Assembly: GCA_016987375.1 (NCBI GenBank)
Contig: PJRA01000508.1
Span: 907,503-938,193 of the forward strand
Length of the DNA stretch: 30,691 nucleotides
Direction of reading: 5' to 3'
From: Brachionus koreanus
Lineage: Eukaryota > Rotifera > Eurotatoria > Ploima > Brachionidae
The notes beneath the pieces are model-generated. The model saw only the letters and a list, made by a program, of their open reading frames with translations, was not told the origin of the DNA and made no database searches. A program made the translations under genes and the position numbers. The number at the start of each line of letters is the position of its first letter. Positions within the stretch are counted from its first letter, which is position 1. Below, piece by piece: positions 29,885-30,691 of the stretch.

Positions 29885-30691
29885 GATCAGATATTTGCAC
29901 TGAGAAACATCATAGAGCAAAGTCTCGAATGAAACAGCCCATTGTATCTTAACTTCATTGACTTCAAAAAAGTCTTTGACAGCAAACACAGAGAAACCCT
30001 ATTGGCCATACTAAGATCATACGGTTTACCACAGAAAATAATTAAGTTGATAAAACTCTTTTACGAGAAATTCGAGTGTAGTGTGATTCTGGAAAAAGGG
30101 CAATCTGAGAGCTTCAAAGTGTTTACGGGAGTCAGGCAAGGATACGTTCTCTCTCCGACACTATTCTCAATAGTGATTGATTATGTAATTAAAAAAACAA
30201 CTGTAAATGCCAGGGTTATACAATGGGGTTTAGCAACCAAGATTGAAGACTTGGACTTTGCGGATGATATGGTGTTAATATCAAGTACAGAATAAAATAT
30301 GCATATGAAAACACAAGATTTGATGAATAACGCTAAACCAACTGGACTCGATATAAATGTGGTCAAAACAAAAATTTATGTGCATAAACACTAAATTGGA
30401 CACCCCGATCACTATTGATGATTCACAATTCGAGTGTGTAAACAAATTTACATACTTAGGAAGCACCATTAGTACAACAATGGGAGCACAAAGAGGCAGT
30501 AAGAAAAGATTTGCTAAAGCAAAGATTACCTTTGCCAGCATGGAAATCAACCAGCTATAGTAAGGAAACAAAACTCAAACTGTACAATTCTGTATTAAAA
30601 GCAACACTGATGTACGGAAGTGAATGTTAGGGAATGTGTGAATCTGATAAAAGAAGTCTGAACACCTTCCATACTGGAAGCCTACGAAGGA
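29885..30691 (+). mobile_element. RTE-like LINE reverse transcriptase, running off the window
   Basis: Reverse transcriptase of a non-LTR retrotransposon that copies itself by target-primed reverse transcription. The frame from 29885 reads DQIFALRNIIEQSLE, a TGA where Trp is expected, then SPLYLNFIDFKKVFD (RT motif A). Next come GVRQG...LSPTLFSIVIDY (motif B) and DLDFADDMVLIS (motif C, catalytic FADD intact). After a stop at 30293 the reading continues in other frames with MKTQDLMNNAKPTGLDINVV, MCINTKLDTPI, KFTYLGSTIST, ETKLKLYNS, and LMYGSEC before a TAG at an expected Trp. Few lesions and an intact catalytic core make it much younger than the related copy at 2640-3270. The upstream endonuclease part is missing, as in a 5'-truncated insertion; the 3' part lies beyond the window. 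Confidence 0.9.

Noticed and set aside
1..30691. CRISPR arrays, tRNA genes, rRNA, operons or bacterial features.
   Set aside because: No regular repeat-spacer pattern, no tRNA-like internal boxes with a cloverleaf, and the genes are spliced eukaryotic ones.

Overview
The window is AT-rich, intron-containing animal nuclear DNA. Its conserved genes are MED17, ZFPL1, NPC2 and UGP2. Most of the 20 introns I could place are 44-62 nt long with GT-AG borders, and a few reach 86-857 nt. Metazoan gene content, very high AT and tiny introns suit a small invertebrate genome. A monogonont rotifer of the Brachionus type would fit, but I infer this from general character and did not identify a species. There is one assembly gap (141 N, 20204-20344).

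Layout. 1-3.3 kb is a graveyard: the 3' end of a CR1-like LINE (minus), a broken RIG-I-like helicase fragment (plus), and an RTE-like LINE remnant (plus). 3.48-5.93 kb carries a three-exon minus-strand gene for a 779-aa protein. It has a P-loop NTPase core followed by a restriction-endonuclease-like motif, the architecture of Crinkler (CRN)-type effector/conflict proteins; this is the most unusual gene here. 6.6-8.3 kb holds a decayed Tc1-type transposase and a 101-aa orphan ORF. 9.0-13.2 kb is a conserved minus-strand pair: UGP2 (UDP-glucose synthesis, 4 exons, 514 aa) and ZFPL1 (Golgi RING/B-box membrane protein, 5 exons, 334 aa). 13.8-17.7 kb has CR1-like LINE remnants around NPC2 (secreted sterol-binding ML protein, 3 exons, 148 aa), and a partial duplicate of the UGP2 3' end just upstream of NPC2. 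18.4-18.9 kb has a single-exon orphan of 164 aa. 21.8-25.1 kb is MED17 (Mediator head subunit, 10 exons, 671 aa). 25.6-30.7 kb is transposon territory: a Tc1/mariner N-terminal fragment, a perfect 30-bp inverted repeat, a mariner-type transposase relic inside a pair of matching inverted termini, and an RTE-like LINE running off the right edge.

The conserved genes are unrelated housekeeping functions and need no shared pathway. The accessory interest lies in the left 8 kb, where a CRN-like NTPase-nuclease gene and an RLR-helicase relic sit among transposon debris. All genes and splice sites were read by eye; no search or transcript evidence was available.
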